Assembly (NCBI RefSeq): GCF_009936235.1
Contig: NZ_AP022314.1
Span: forward strand, 3,906,001 to 3,970,000
Length of the DNA: 64,000 nt
Reading direction: 5' to 3'
Source: Mycobacterium xenopi
GTDB taxonomy: Bacteria > Actinomycetota > Actinomycetes > Mycobacteriales > Mycobacteriaceae
The notes beneath the pieces are model-generated. The model was given only the letters and a program-made list of their open reading frames with translations, did no database searches and was not told the origin of the DNA. Position numbers and translations under genes: made by a program. Each line of letters begins with the position of its first letter. Position 1 is the stretch's first letter. Below are positions 15,966-25,514 of this stretch, in pieces.

Positions 15966-17360
15966 TCAGTGCGCGAAGTGCTGTTCTTCGAAGTGCCCGC
16001 CGGGTTTGAGTTTGTCCAGCGTGGCCAGCGCGGTGACCATGTCGTCGCGCAGGGCACGGGCCAGGTCCGCGGACAGCCCTTCGCGGACCACGACCCGCAG
16101 CACCGAGACGTCGGTGGCGTTGTCGGGCATGGTGTAGGCGGGCACCTGCCAGCCGAAGGTCCGCAGCTCGTGGGACACGTCGAACTCGGTGTAGCCGCGG
16201 TCTGCGGCCAACCGGAAGGCCAGTACCGGGATCGCCGATCCGTCGGAGATCAGCTCGAAATGCTCACCGGCGGCCAACTGCCCGGCCAGCCAGCGTGCGG
16301 TCTGCGACAGCGACTGCATCACCTGGGTATAGCCTTCCCGGCCCAGCCGCAGAAAGTTGTAGTACTGGCCGACGACCTGGTTGCCCGGGCGGGAGAAGTT
16401 CAGCGTGAAGGTCGGCATGTCGCCGCCGAGGTAGTTGACCCGAAAGACCAGGTCCTCGGGCAGGTGCTCGCGGCTGCGCCACACCACGAACCCGATGCCG
16501 GGGTAGGTCAGGCCGTACTTGTGGCCGCTGACGTTGATCGACACCACCCGCGGCAACCGGAAATCCCACACCAGGTCCGGGTGCAAGAACGGCACCACGA
16601 ACCCGCCGCTGGCCGCGTCGACGTGCACCGGGACGTCCACGCCGCCTTCTGAAGCAGGCTTGGCGGCCAATCGGTCCAGCGCCGCGCAGATCTCGGCGAC
16701 CGGCTCCAGCTCCCCGGTGTAGGTGGTGCCCAGGATCGCCACCACGCCGATGGTGTTCTCGTCGACCGCCTCGACCACCTGCTCGGGGGTGATGACGTAG
16801 CGGCCCTTCTCCATCGGCAGGTAGCGGGGCTCGACGTCGAAGTAGCGGCAAAACTTCTCCCAGACCACCTGCACGTTGGAGCCCATCACCAGATTCGGCG
16901 TGCGCTGCTGCCACTCGCGGCCGACCCGCTGGCGCCACCGCCACTTCAGCGCCAGCCCGCCCAGCATCACCGCCTCGGACGACCCGATCGTGGACACCCC
17001 GGTGGCGCTGTGCGGGTCGTCGTCGCGCAGCCCTTCGGCATGGAAGAGGTCGGCCACCATGCAAACGCAGCGCTGCTCGATCGCCGCGGTCGCCGGGTAT
17101 TCGTCCTTGTCGATCATGTTCTTGTCGAACGCCTCGGCCATCAGCGTTTCGGCCTCGGGATCCATCCAGGTGGTGACGAACGTGGCCAGGTTCAGCCGCG
17201 AGCTGCCGTCAAGCATCAGCTCGTCGTGGATGAACCGGTAGGCCGCCTCGGGGTCCATCGACTCGTCGGGTAGCCGCAGCGCCGGCACCGGCGCGGTGAA
17301 CAGCCGGCCGGTGTAGGCGGGGGCGATCGAATGCGATGGAACGGAGGGGTGATGGGGCAC
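15966..17360 (-). CDS. gadB: Glutamate decarboxylase GadB
   Basis: 464-aa PLP-dependent decarboxylase that converts glutamate to GABA, with a role in acid resistance. The family start region DPEAAYRFIHDELMLDG, substrate region NLATFVTTWMDPEA and PLP lysine motif INVSGHKYGLTYPG are intact. GTG 17360 is chosen because GAAAGGATC precedes it and it gives the known N-terminus. The next upstream gene, nnr, ends 22 bases before it, so they may be co-transcribed. Confidence 0.95.
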   Translation of the reverse strand: MPHHPSVPSHSIAPAYTGRLFTAPVPALRLPDESMDPEAAYRFIHDELMLDGSSRLNLATFVTTWMDPEAETLMAEAFDKNMIDKDEYPATAAIEQRCVCMVADLFHAEGLRDDDPHSATGVSTIGSSEAVMLGGLALKWRWRQRVGREWQQRTPNLVMGSNVQVVWEKFCRYFDVEPRYLPMEKGRYVITPEQVVEAVDENTIGVVAILGTTYTGELEPVAEICAALDRLAAKPASEGGVDVPVHVDAASGGFVVPFLHPDLVWDFRLPRVVSINVSGHKYGLTYPGIGFVVWRSREHLPEDLVFRVNYLGGDMPTFTLNFSRPGNQVVGQYYNFLRLGREGYTQVMQSLSQTARWLAGQLAAGEHFELISDGSAIPVLAFRLAADRGYTEFDVSHELRTFGWQVPAYTMPDNATDVSVLRVVVREGLSADLARALRDDMVTALATLDKLKPGGHFEEQHFAH

Positions 17361-17382
17361 GGTGGATCCTTTCGACGGGCTG

Positions 17383-18803
17383 CTAGAGGGTGGCCAGGGC
17401 GGCGCGGATGTGGCCGAGAATTCGCGACGCCGACGTCGGGGTGCTGGCAGGTCCGGGGTCGGCGGCCGAGAGGTTGGCCGCCCGGGCATGCACGAACGCG
17501 GCCGCCGCAGCCGCCTCCCCGGCAGGTAGGCCGGCGGCCAGCAACGCGCCGATCATTCCCGAGAGCACATCCCCGGAGCCGGCGGTAGCAGCCCACGATT
17601 CGCCGGCCGGATTGAGGTAGACGGGACCATCCGGGTCGGCGATGACGGTGACGTTGCCCTTGAGCAGCACCGTGGCCCCGAAGCCTTGGGCCAGTTTGCG
17701 GGTTGCGCCGATGCGGTCCTCACCCGGTGGTGCCCCGGCGAGGCGCGCGAATTCGCGGGCGTGCGGGGTCAGCACGGTCGGCGCCTCGCGTCTTGCGACC
17801 AGGTCGGGATGAGCCGCTAGCAGGGTCAGGCCGTCGCCGTCGACGATCACCGGCAGGTCGGTGTCCAGCGCGAACCACAGCGCCGCAGCCGCGGTGTCGT
17901 CGGTGCCCAAACCCGGTCCGACCACCCAGGACTGCACCCGCCCGGTTGCCGCGGGGGTGGGCGCGGCGACGACTTCCGGCCAGTGCGACAGCACCTCGGT
18001 CAGCGCGCTGCCCGCGTAGCGAACCATGCCCGAGGTGGCCGCGACCGCGGCGCCGGCGCACAGCACGGCGGCACCCGGATAGGTCGACGAGCCCGCGATG
18101 ATGCCCGTGACGCCTTGGGTGTATTTGTCGTCGTCGGGGCCGGGCGCCGGCCAGCGGGCCTTGACGTCGGCGGCCTCGAAGCCGAGCACATCGGCGTCGG
18201 GCAGGTCGAGCCCGATATCGACCAGCGTGACGCGCCCGCAGTCGGCGAGCGCATGCACGGGTTTGAGCCCACCGAAGGTCACGGTCAGCGCGGCATGCAC
18301 GGCTGGGCCGGTGATCGCGCCGGTGTGCGCGTCGACGCCGCTGGGGATATCCACGGCGACCACCGGGATCCCGGCGGCATCGACCGCGGCAAAGACCTCG
18401 GCGGCCGCCGGACGCAACGGCCCGGAGCCGCCAGGCCCACCACCCCGTCGATGACCAGATCCGTCGTCGTCGCGACCCTTTCCACGACACGGCCGCCCGC
18501 CTTGGTGAACGCCGCCAGCGCCTTGCGGTGGGTGCGTTCGGGGTTGAGCAGCACCGCATCGGCGGCCGCGCCGCGACGGCGCAGAAATGTCGCTGCCCAC
18601 AACGCGTCGCCGCCGTTGTCGCCCGAGCCGACGACTGCGCACACCCGACGACCCACCACGGCGCCGGTGCGGGCGGTCAACTCGCGGACGATCGCGGTGG
18701 CCAGCCCGAACGCCGCGCGCCGCATCAGCGTCCCCTCGGGCAGACTGGCCAGCAGCGGCGCCTCGGCCTCGCGGATGGTGTCGACGGAGTAGTAATGCCG
18801 CAT
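17383..18803 (-). pseudogene. nnr: Bifunctional NAD(P)H-hydrate epimerase/dehydratase Nnr, frameshifted
   Basis: Repairs damaged NAD(P)H hydrates. The N-terminal epimerase domain starts at ATG 18803 (MRHYYSVDTIREAEAPLL; nucleotide loop VVGSGDNGGDALWAA). It runs to LVIDGVVGL, where the frame breaks near 18425-18440. One missing base in the GGCGGC run would restore GGSGPLRPAA. The C-terminal ADP-dependent dehydratase (carbohydrate-kinase fold, GSGDVLSGMIGALLAAGL) is then intact to the stop at 17383. Both domains are otherwise well preserved, so the break is either a sequencing error or very recent. Confidence 0.88.
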
Positions 18804-18948
18804 CAGAGCCAGGATTCCATGCCGCGCCGTACAGCGCTGCGCTCCCTGCGCATTCGGCTCGACCGCGTACCTCGAGTGGCCTCAGTTAAGTAATCTAAGC
18901 AGCTGTCGGGGCGCATACATGCCACGAATCGACGACGGGGTCGTCAGT

Positions 18949-19575
18949 CTACGTCGCCGTCGCCCGCGCATAGTCGCGGCGCCGGGCCAGCGGACAAAAG
19001 CACAATCCGACGGCAATCGCCACACAGTGGCCGATGCTGGTGAAGTTGGGATTGGCGACGAGTCCGGCACCGTAGTAGACCACTAACACCGCCAGGTATC
19101 CCCAGCGCCACGGAGCTGCGATGCGGTAAGTGAGCACTGCCATCACGCCCACCATGAAGTAGCTGACCCCGACGTCGCGAACGTACACCATCCGTTCCGG
19201 TTGCAGGTGCCGCTCGATTGCCAGATACAACAACCCTTCGCTGATGTACGTGGCGACCACATGTGCCGTAAGACCCACTGCAAGCCAACGTATTTGGCCC
19301 AGCCAACGCTCGACCGGAGCGACGAACAAGCTAAACAGCACCAGGCACGGTATCCACTTTCCGCCGTCGATCCAGAACAGACTGGCGAACAGCACGTACA
19401 GCGGGTCGGTGCTCAAATGGTGAATGTTGGTGGAGCGGTGGACAAGCAAGGTATGCAACTGGTGGCGGCTCAGATGATGCTGGATGACCGTGGTGATCAG
19501 CAACACCGCTAGCCACAGGTATGTCAGCGGCGCGCCCCGGACAAACCGCCACACGACGTTCAGTCCTGCATTCAC
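18949..19575 (-). CDS. Rhomboid-like membrane protein (copy 1)
   Basis: 208-aa polytopic membrane protein with about six hydrophobic segments. It matches the actinobacterial rhomboid-like family (APLTYLWLAVLLITTVIQ; LLVHRSTNIHHLSTDPL; ASLFWIDGGKW). The rhomboid catalytic Gly-x-Ser-Gly is not present, so proteolysis is doubtful. GTG 19575 is chosen at the start of the conserved N-terminus. It is strikingly similar to the product of 22399-23043 (WLGQIRWL, YISEGLLYLAI and DVGVSYFMVGVMAVL shared or near-identical). The two copies bracket the BVMO-SDR operon. Confidence 0.8.
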   Translation of the reverse strand: MNAGLNVVWRFVRGAPLTYLWLAVLLITTVIQHHLSRHQLHTLLVHRSTNIHHLSTDPLYVLFASLFWIDGGKWIPCLVLFSLFVAPVERWLGQIRWLAVGLTAHVVATYISEGLLYLAIERHLQPERMVYVRDVGVSYFMVGVMAVLTYRIAAPWRWGYLAVLVVYYGAGLVANPNFTSIGHCVAIAVGLCFCPLARRRDYARATAT

Positions 19576-19702
19576 GGCGATGCGACCGCCGGCGCACCTG
19601 CACCGACTGCGTTCGCCGTGCGGCGGTGATGCGGAGTTGTCTGGTATCTCGCCAAGCCTAGGACCCCTTGAACAGTGACGACGCCCCGCGTATCGTATCG
19701 GG

Positions 19703-19731
19703 CTATTACGAAACGACGAGTAGCGTAATAG
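19703..19731. promoter_or_regulatory. Inverted repeat upstream of the BVMO operon
   Basis: CTATTACG (19703-19710) and CGTAATAG (19724-19731) form a perfect 8-bp inverted repeat with a 13-bp spacer, ending 18 bases before the monooxygenase start. Position and symmetry suggest a repressor operator. The regulator is not in the window. Confidence 0.5.
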
Positions 19732-19749
19732 GCGAAAGGATGGGGCTTG

Positions 19750-21684
19750 ATGCGCAGCCGCTACGCCGGCAAACCGTTCACCACGCCCACAGCACAGATC
19801 GCCGCCGCGCTCGAGCAGGTCAGCATCCCGACCCTGTTGCTGTCGCTCGTCCATATCAGCGGCGACCCGCGTTTCATCGGTGACTTCAAGCCCGCGGGCA
19901 TATTCCTCAACGAGGTTCAGGGTTTTATGTCCGAGGAGGACAAGGCGCGGGCACGCGCGGCTGCGCTGCCGGTGATCACCGACTACCGTGACCGCGGCTG
20001 CCCCGAACCGGCGCCGTTGCCCCGCGGGCTAATCAAGGAAATGATGGACTGGGCCGCCTGCGAGACGGTGCCCGACGACTACGTCCCTTTGTTGTTCGAG
20101 GAACTGGACTTCGAGGGCGTGGACCCGCGTCGTCCCGCGCCGCTGCCGCCCGAGCGGGCCGCAGAGCTTCCGGTGATCGTCGTCGGCTGTGGCGAGTCGG
20201 GTATCCTGGCCGGAATTCGGCTGAAACAGGCCAACATTCCGTTCACCATTTTGGAGAAGAATGCCGGGCCGGGTGGAACCTGGTGGGAGAACAGCTATCC
20301 CGGTGCGCGTGTCGATGTCGCCAACCACTTCTACTGTTACAGCTTCGAGCCCAGCAACGACTGGAAGCACTTCTTTGCCGAACAGCCCGAGCTACAAGCG
20401 TATTTCACTATGATGATGGACAAATACGGTCTCGGCGAACATGTTCGGTGGCGAACCGAGGTGCTCGCAGCAGAGTGGGACGACGACGAGGGCATGTGGG
20501 CGGTCACCGCCCGATCGGGTGATGGCACGATCACCACGATGCGGGCCCGCGCCGTGATTACCGCGGTCGGGCAGCTGAATCGGCCTTACATACCGGACTT
20601 CGACGGCGCGGACAGCTTTGCCGGACCGTCGTTTCACTCGGCAGCATGGGACCATTCCGTCGACCTGACCGGCAAGCGGGTCGCGCTGATCGGTGCTGGG
20701 GCTAGCGGCTTTCAGATTGCCCCGGCAATCGCCGACGACGTCGAGCATCTCACGGTGTTTCAGCGCAGCGCGCAGTGGATGTTCCCTAATCCCATGTATC
20801 ACGAGCCCGTCGGCGACGGGGTGCGCTGGGCGATGGATCATTTGCCGTTCTATTGTCGCTGGTATCGGTTTTTGGTGATGTGGCCCGGCGCCGACAAGGG
20901 GCTTGATGCAGCGCGGGTCGACCCAAGCTATCCCTACCAGGATTACGCGGTCAGCGAGACCAATGCCGCTGCGCGGCTGATGTTCACCGATTGGATCACC
21001 AATCAGGTTGGCGGAGACCAGGATTTGCTGGCCAAGGTGCTGCCCGACTACCCGGCCACCGGTAAACGCACCCTGCAGGACAACGGCAGTTGGCTGAAAA
21101 CCCTGCGGCGCGACGACGTCGAACTCGTGCGCACTCCAATTCGGCGCATCACTCGCAGCGGCGTCGTCACCACCGACGGTGTCAGCCGCGACGTCGACGT
21201 CATCGTCTACGCCACTGGGTTTCGGCACACCGAGGTGTTGTGGCCGCTGAAAATTGTTGGTCGCAACGGAACTGACTTGCGCAGTCTCTGGGGGCAGCGG
21301 CCCTACGCCTACCTCGGGATCACCGTTCCCGGGTTTCCCAACTTCTTCCTGATTTACGGACCTGGTGCCCATCTAGCGCATGGTGGCAGCTTGATCTTCA
21401 ACTCCGAGCTGCAGATGCGCTACATCAACTGTTGCCTGGCCAAACTGGTCGAGGACAACCTTCAGTCCGTCGAACCGACACCCGAGGCAGCCGCCGAGTG
21501 GCATCGACGCACCCAGGCCGAGATCAAGCAGATGGTGTGGTCACATCCGTCGGTCAAGCACTCCTACTTCAAGAACCCCGACGGTGAGATCCACACCGTG
21601 AGCCCGTGGCGACTCAACGAGTACTGGGCCGCGGTCCGCGAGCCTGACTGGTCGCAGTTCATCGTGCGCAAGGCAGCACGGTGA
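19750..21684 (+). CDS. Flavin-containing Baeyer-Villiger-type monooxygenase
   Basis: About 644-aa class B flavoprotein monooxygenase. An N-terminal extension of about 135 residues precedes the FAD site (VIVVGCGESGILAGIRL). The NADPH site is VALIGAGASGFQIAPAI, and the BVMO fingerprint reads FAGPSFHSAAWD. It also has the late VDVIVYATGFRHTEVLW. These mark a Baeyer-Villiger enzyme acting on ketones, possibly of sterol or cyclic type; the substrate is not deducible. ATG 19750 follows AAAGGATGGGG. Its stop overlaps the start of an SDR gene (GTGA), so the two form an operon. Confidence 0.9.
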   Translation: MRSRYAGKPFTTPTAQIAAALEQVSIPTLLLSLVHISGDPRFIGDFKPAGIFLNEVQGFMSEEDKARARAAALPVITDYRDRGCPEPAPLPRGLIKEMMDWAACETVPDDYVPLLFEELDFEGVDPRRPAPLPPERAAELPVIVVGCGESGILAGIRLKQANIPFTILEKNAGPGGTWWENSYPGARVDVANHFYCYSFEPSNDWKHFFAEQPELQAYFTMMMDKYGLGEHVRWRTEVLAAEWDDDEGMWAVTARSGDGTITTMRARAVITAVGQLNRPYIPDFDGADSFAGPSFHSAAWDHSVDLTGKRVALIGAGASGFQIAPAIADDVEHLTVFQRSAQWMFPNPMYHEPVGDGVRWAMDHLPFYCRWYRFLVMWPGADKGLDAARVDPSYPYQDYAVSETNAAARLMFTDWITNQVGGDQDLLAKVLPDYPATGKRTLQDNGSWLKTLRRDDVELVRTPIRRITRSGVVTTDGVSRDVDVIVYATGFRHTEVLWPLKIVGRNGTDLRSLWGQRPYAYLGITVPGFPNFFLIYGPGAHLAHGGSLIFNSELQMRYINCCLAKLVEDNLQSVEPTPEAAAEWHRRTQAEIKQMVWSHPSVKHSYFKNPDGEIHTVSPWRLNEYWAAVREPDWSQFIVRKAAR

Positions 21685-22418
21685 GCGGGGTCGTCGTCAC
21701 CGGGGCGGCATCCGGGATCGGCCGGGCGTGCGCGGAGGCGTTGGCGGCCGAAGGACGACGGGTTGCGTTGTGGGACATCGCCCCGGCCGTGCAGCAGGTG
21801 GCTGGCGACATGGGCATGCCGGGCTCGGTCGTCGACGTCTGCGACGACGCGGCGCTTGCCGATGCCGTCGCCGCTGCCTCTTCCGCACTCAACGGCCTCG
21901 ACGGGCTGGTCCACGCCGCCGGACAGGTGCTCGCCGAGCCTGTCGGCGCCTATACCGGTGAATCCTGGGACGCCATCCTCGACGTCAATCTGCGCGCGCA
22001 GGCGATGTTGGTGCAGCTGATGCTGCCACACCTGGAAAAGTCCGCCCGCGAAGGCCATTCGCCGGCAGTGGTGGGAATATCGAGCATCGAAGGGCTGACC
22101 GCCAACCCGTTCATCCCGGCTTATTGCGCGTCGAAGGCCGGCCTGCTCGGGTTGACCCGGTCGATGGCCGCGCAACTGGGCCCCGCCGGGATCCGCGTCA
22201 ACGCCGTGTGCCCCGGGTTCATCCACACCCCGATGCTGCAGATGGCGCTCGACATCGAGGAGGTCCGCGCAGGTTTCGTGCAAGCTGCGCCGCTGGGCCG
22301 CATCGGTGAACCGGCGGAGGTCGCCCAGGCGGTGGCGTTTTTGATGTCCGACCGGGCGTCGTTCATCACCGGCACCTACCTGGTGGTCGACGGGGGGGTC
22401 ACCTGCCGGCACCCCTGA
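21681..22418 (+). CDS. Short-chain dehydrogenase/reductase
   Basis: 245-aa SDR with Rossmann motif TGAASGIGRACAEAL, catalytic Ser in VVGISSIEGL and YCASK. The start is GTG 21681, overlapping the BVMO stop. It likely oxidises an alcohol to the ketone used by the monooxygenase, or acts on its product; that order is inferred from the operon. The 3' end overlaps the convergent rhomboid-like gene by 20 bases. Confidence 0.92.
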   Translation: MSGVVVTGAASGIGRACAEALAAEGRRVALWDIAPAVQQVAGDMGMPGSVVDVCDDAALADAVAAASSALNGLDGLVHAAGQVLAEPVGAYTGESWDAILDVNLRAQAMLVQLMLPHLEKSAREGHSPAVVGISSIEGLTANPFIPAYCASKAGLLGLTRSMAAQLGPAGIRVNAVCPGFIHTPMLQMALDIEEVRAGFVQAAPLGRIGEPAEVAQAVAFLMSDRASFITGTYLVVDGGVTCRHP

Positions 22419-23043
22419 GCTGCGCCGCCCGCGCCATCGGGTAGAAGCAAAGCCCGATGAAGATGGCCGCGAAATGTCCGATCGCGGTGAAGTTTACGTG
22501 GATGATCAGCGGCACGGTGAAGACGACGACCAGTATCGCTAGATAGCCCCATCGCCAGGGCTGCGCTATGTGATAGGCGAGCACCGCCATCACCCCGACC
22601 ATGAAGTAACTGACCCCGATATCGCGGGCGTACACCATCTTTTCGGGTTGCAGGTGGAGCTGAATCGCCAAGTACAGCAGGCCTTCGCTGATGTACGTCG
22701 CCCCGACGTGGGCCGTCAATCCCACGGTGAGCCAGCGGATTTGACCGAGCCAGCGCTCGGCCGGCGCTACGAACAGTGTGAACAACACCAAATACGGCGT
22801 CCAGTAGCGGCCGTCGATCCACAGCAGGCTGGTAAACAGCACTTCCAGAGGATCGCGGGCCAAGTGGTAGAGGTTGGTCGAGCCGTGGACGAGCACGCTG
22901 TGCAACTGTCGCCCGCTCAATTGGTGCTGGATGATCGTGGTGGCGAGCAACACCGTCAGCCAGAGATATGTCAACGGCGCGCTGCTGACCCATCGCCACA
23001 TCGCGGCCAGCCAGGCCTTCGGTGGTGGTGCCATCGTGTCCAC
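22399..23043 (-). CDS. Rhomboid-like membrane protein (copy 2)
   Basis: 214-aa polytopic membrane protein, paralogue of the 18949-19575 product. It shares APLTYLWL, WLGQIRWLTVGLTAHV, YISEGLLYLAI and GVSYFMVGVMAVL. No rhomboid catalytic Ser-His pair is recognised. The start is GTG 23043; ATG 23034 is an alternative. It is convergent with and overlaps the SDR gene. Confidence 0.8.
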   Translation of the reverse strand: MDTMAPPPKAWLAAMWRWVSSAPLTYLWLTVLLATTIIQHQLSGRQLHSVLVHGSTNLYHLARDPLEVLFTSLLWIDGRYWTPYLVLFTLFVAPAERWLGQIRWLTVGLTAHVGATYISEGLLYLAIQLHLQPEKMVYARDIGVSYFMVGVMAVLAYHIAQPWRWGYLAILVVVFTVPLIIHVNFTAIGHFAAIFIGLCFYPMARAAQLRGAGR

Positions 23044-23124
23044 AATCGCACGCGAGCCAGAAGCTAGGGCTGTGATTTTCGCCGAATCGCGGCCCTGGTT
23101 TCTGTTTCGCGCGAGTTTGGTTGC

Positions 23125-24993
23125 CTATTCGACGGTGACGGACTTGGCCAGGTTGCGTGGTTTGTCGACGTCGTAACCGCGGGCGCGGGCCACCGAAGCG
23201 GCGAACACCTGCAGCGGGATGGTCGACAGCAGCGGTTGGAAAAGCGTTGAGACGGATGGAATTTCGATCAAATGATCGGCGAAGGGGCGGACGGTTTCGT
23301 CGCCTTCCTCGGCGATGACGATGGTGATTGCGCCGCGGGTCTGGATCTCGCGGATGTTCGACAACAGTTTGGCGTGTAGCGTCGCGGAGTTCTTCGGCGA
23401 CGGCATCACGACGATGACCGGAAGGTCGTCTTCGATCAGCGCGATCGGGCCATGCTTGAGCTCCCCGGCGGCGAAGCCCTCGGCGTGCATGTACGCCAGT
23501 TCCTTGAGTTTCAACGCGCCTTCCAGCGCCACTGGGTAACCGACGTGGCGCCCGAGGAACAGGATGGTCGACGACGCGGCGAACCGATAGCCCAGCTCGG
23601 CAACCGGTTCCATCGTGGCGAGTACGCGGGCCACCAGCTCCGGCATGGATTCCAGCTCGCGGTATTCGCGTTCGACCTCGTCGGGATACTTTGTGCCCCG
23701 GGCCTGCGCGAGCGCCAGCCCAAGCAGATAGTTGGCGGCGATCTGCGCCAGAAACGTTTTCGTGGACGCCACACCGACCTCGGGCCCGGCTCGGGTGTAG
23801 AGCACCGCGTCGCATTCCCGCGGAATTTGCGAGCCGTTGGTGTTGCAGATTGCCAGTACCTTGGCCTTCTGTTCCTTAGCGTGCCGTACGGCCTCCAGTG
23901 TGTCGGCGGTTTCCCCCGATTGCGAGATGGCCACCACCAACGTGCTGCGGTCCAGCACCGGGTCGCGGTAGCGGAACTCGCTGGCCAGTTCCACTTCCAC
24001 GGGCAGCCGGGTCCAGTGCTCGATCGCGTACTTGGCCAACAGCCCCGAGTGGTAGGCGGTGCCGCAGGCGACCACGAACACCTTGTCGATCTCGCGCAGC
24101 TCCTGATCCGAGAGCCGCTGTTCGTCGAGCACGATCCGACCGTCGACGAAATGGCCGAGCAGGGTGTCGGCCACGGCGGCCGGCTGCTCGGCGATCTCTT
24201 TGAGCATGAAGTACTCGTAGCCGCCCTTCTCGGCGGCCGACAGGTCCCAGTCGATGTGGAAGGCGCGGGCCTCGCCGGTCACATCGTTGCCATAGAAGTC
24301 GCTGATCCGGTAGCCCTCAGCAGTGATCACCACCGCCTGGTCCTGACCCAACTCGACCGCGTCGCGGGTGTGTTCGATGAACGCGGCGACGTCGGAGCCG
24401 ATGAACATCTCGCCATCGCCGATCCCGACCACCAGCGGTGTCGACCGGCGGGCGGCCACGATCGTGCCTGGCTCGTCGGCGTTGGCGAACACGAGTGTGA
24501 AGTGGCCTTCCAGTCGGCGCAGCACCGCCAGCACGGAACCGACGAAGTCACCGGCGGTCTCGCCGTGGCGATAGGCCTGCGCCACCAGGTGCACCGCGAC
24601 CTCGGTGTCGGTGTCGCTGGCAAATTCCACCCCGGCTGCCTCCAGCTCCCGACGCAGCACCGCGAAGTTCTCGATGATGCCGTTGTGGACGACCGCGATC
24701 TTGCCGGCGGCGTCGCTGTGCGGGTGCGCGTTGCGGTCGGTGGGTCGGCCGTGAGTGGCCCACCGGGTGTGTCCCAGGCCGGTGTTGCCGCTCAGCGCTG
24801 CGGGATCGGTGTCCTCAAGCGCTTTCTCCAGGTTGGACAACCGACCGGCGCGGCGGCGCACGGTGAGCTTGCCGTGGCCGTCGAGCAGCGCAATGCCGGC
24901 GGAGTCGTAGCCGCGGTACTCCATCCGTCGCAGCGCATCGACGACGACGTCGCAGGCAGATCGCTGGCCGACGTAGCCGACGATTCCGCACAT
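23125..24993 (-). CDS. glmS: Glucosamine-fructose-6-phosphate aminotransferase GlmS
   Basis: 622-aa enzyme making glucosamine-6-phosphate, the first step to UDP-GlcNAc. ATG 24993 is required because the glutaminase nucleophile is Cys2 (MCGIVGYVGQR). The glutaminase domain has GHTRWATHG and NGIIENF. Two SIS sugar-isomerase domains follow (VACGTAYHSGLLAKY, ISQSGETADTLEA; FLGRHVGYPVALEGALKLKE). It ends KPRNLAKSVTVE as expected. It works with glmM, 10 kb away. Confidence 0.97.
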   Translation of the reverse strand: MCGIVGYVGQRSACDVVVDALRRMEYRGYDSAGIALLDGHGKLTVRRRAGRLSNLEKALEDTDPAALSGNTGLGHTRWATHGRPTDRNAHPHSDAAGKIAVVHNGIIENFAVLRRELEAAGVEFASDTDTEVAVHLVAQAYRHGETAGDFVGSVLAVLRRLEGHFTLVFANADEPGTIVAARRSTPLVVGIGDGEMFIGSDVAAFIEHTRDAVELGQDQAVVITAEGYRISDFYGNDVTGEARAFHIDWDLSAAEKGGYEYFMLKEIAEQPAAVADTLLGHFVDGRIVLDEQRLSDQELREIDKVFVVACGTAYHSGLLAKYAIEHWTRLPVEVELASEFRYRDPVLDRSTLVVAISQSGETADTLEAVRHAKEQKAKVLAICNTNGSQIPRECDAVLYTRAGPEVGVASTKTFLAQIAANYLLGLALAQARGTKYPDEVEREYRELESMPELVARVLATMEPVAELGYRFAASSTILFLGRHVGYPVALEGALKLKELAYMHAEGFAAGELKHGPIALIEDDLPVIVVMPSPKNSATLHAKLLSNIREIQTRGAITIVIAEEGDETVRPFADHLIEIPSVSTLFQPLLSTIPLQVFAASVARARGYDVDKPRNLAKSVTVE

Positions 24994-25088
24994 AGCCACT
25001 CAGAGTAGTGCAGGGGTCGGCGCCGGGACGGGCGCGCGAGGCGCTTACCGAGGCGCCGAAGTGCTGGGCGCCAGCCCTGCCCGTCGCG

Positions 25089-25382
25089 TTACCAGGGGCC
25101 GACGCCCGGGCTGCCGGGTAGTCCGGGCCCGCCAGGGTAGGGCTCGGGTCCGTGCCAATGGTCTAGGTCGTGCGGATCGCCGTCGTACCAGTGGTCGTCG
25201 TGGCAGCGGTCCCAGTCCCAGTTGCTGCCCCAGCCCGGATCCCAGTAGTCACCTGGGCACCAGTGGTAGCCCGGGTAGGGTGACGGGCTGCCCTGCACGA
25301 CGGCAGTCGTGCCCAAAGTGGCCAGTCCCAGACCGGCAGTCATTGCGACCGCGGATGCTGCGACGCGCGCGAAATGTGTCAC
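25089..25382 (-). CDS. Small secreted Trp/Asp/His-rich protein (copy 1)
   Basis: 97-aa exported protein with a signal peptide (FARVAASAVAMTAGLGLATLG). The compact mature domain is built of aromatic and acidic residues with two Cys (YHWCPGDYWDPGWGSNWDW, then DRCHDDHWYDGDPHD). The tail is Pro/Gly-rich. The same domain recurs in the product of 26084-26485. GTG 25382 is the chosen start; TTG 25415 is possible. The family is mycobacterial and of unknown function; clustered His, Asp and Cys could bind metal, which is inference. Confidence 0.7.
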   Translation of the reverse strand: MTHFARVAASAVAMTAGLGLATLGTTAVVQGSPSPYPGYHWCPGDYWDPGWGSNWDWDRCHDDHWYDGDPHDLDHWHGPEPYPGGPGLPGSPGVGPW

Positions 25383-25514
25383 GCGTCTGAGATGACCCAG
25401 ACGATGCGGGCGCAAACCTGAGGTCGCCTAGGGCTGCCGGTTGGCGCGGAGTGTGGGCGGCGCAATCCCAAAACCGGCCGAGGTGCGGCGCGCAGCGGAT
25501 ACCATCGCCCGGTC

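Noticed and set aside
23452..25008. 518-codon open frame antisense to glmS
   Set aside because: Composition typical of an antisense shadow (Val/Gly/His/Asp-rich) and fully covered by glmS.
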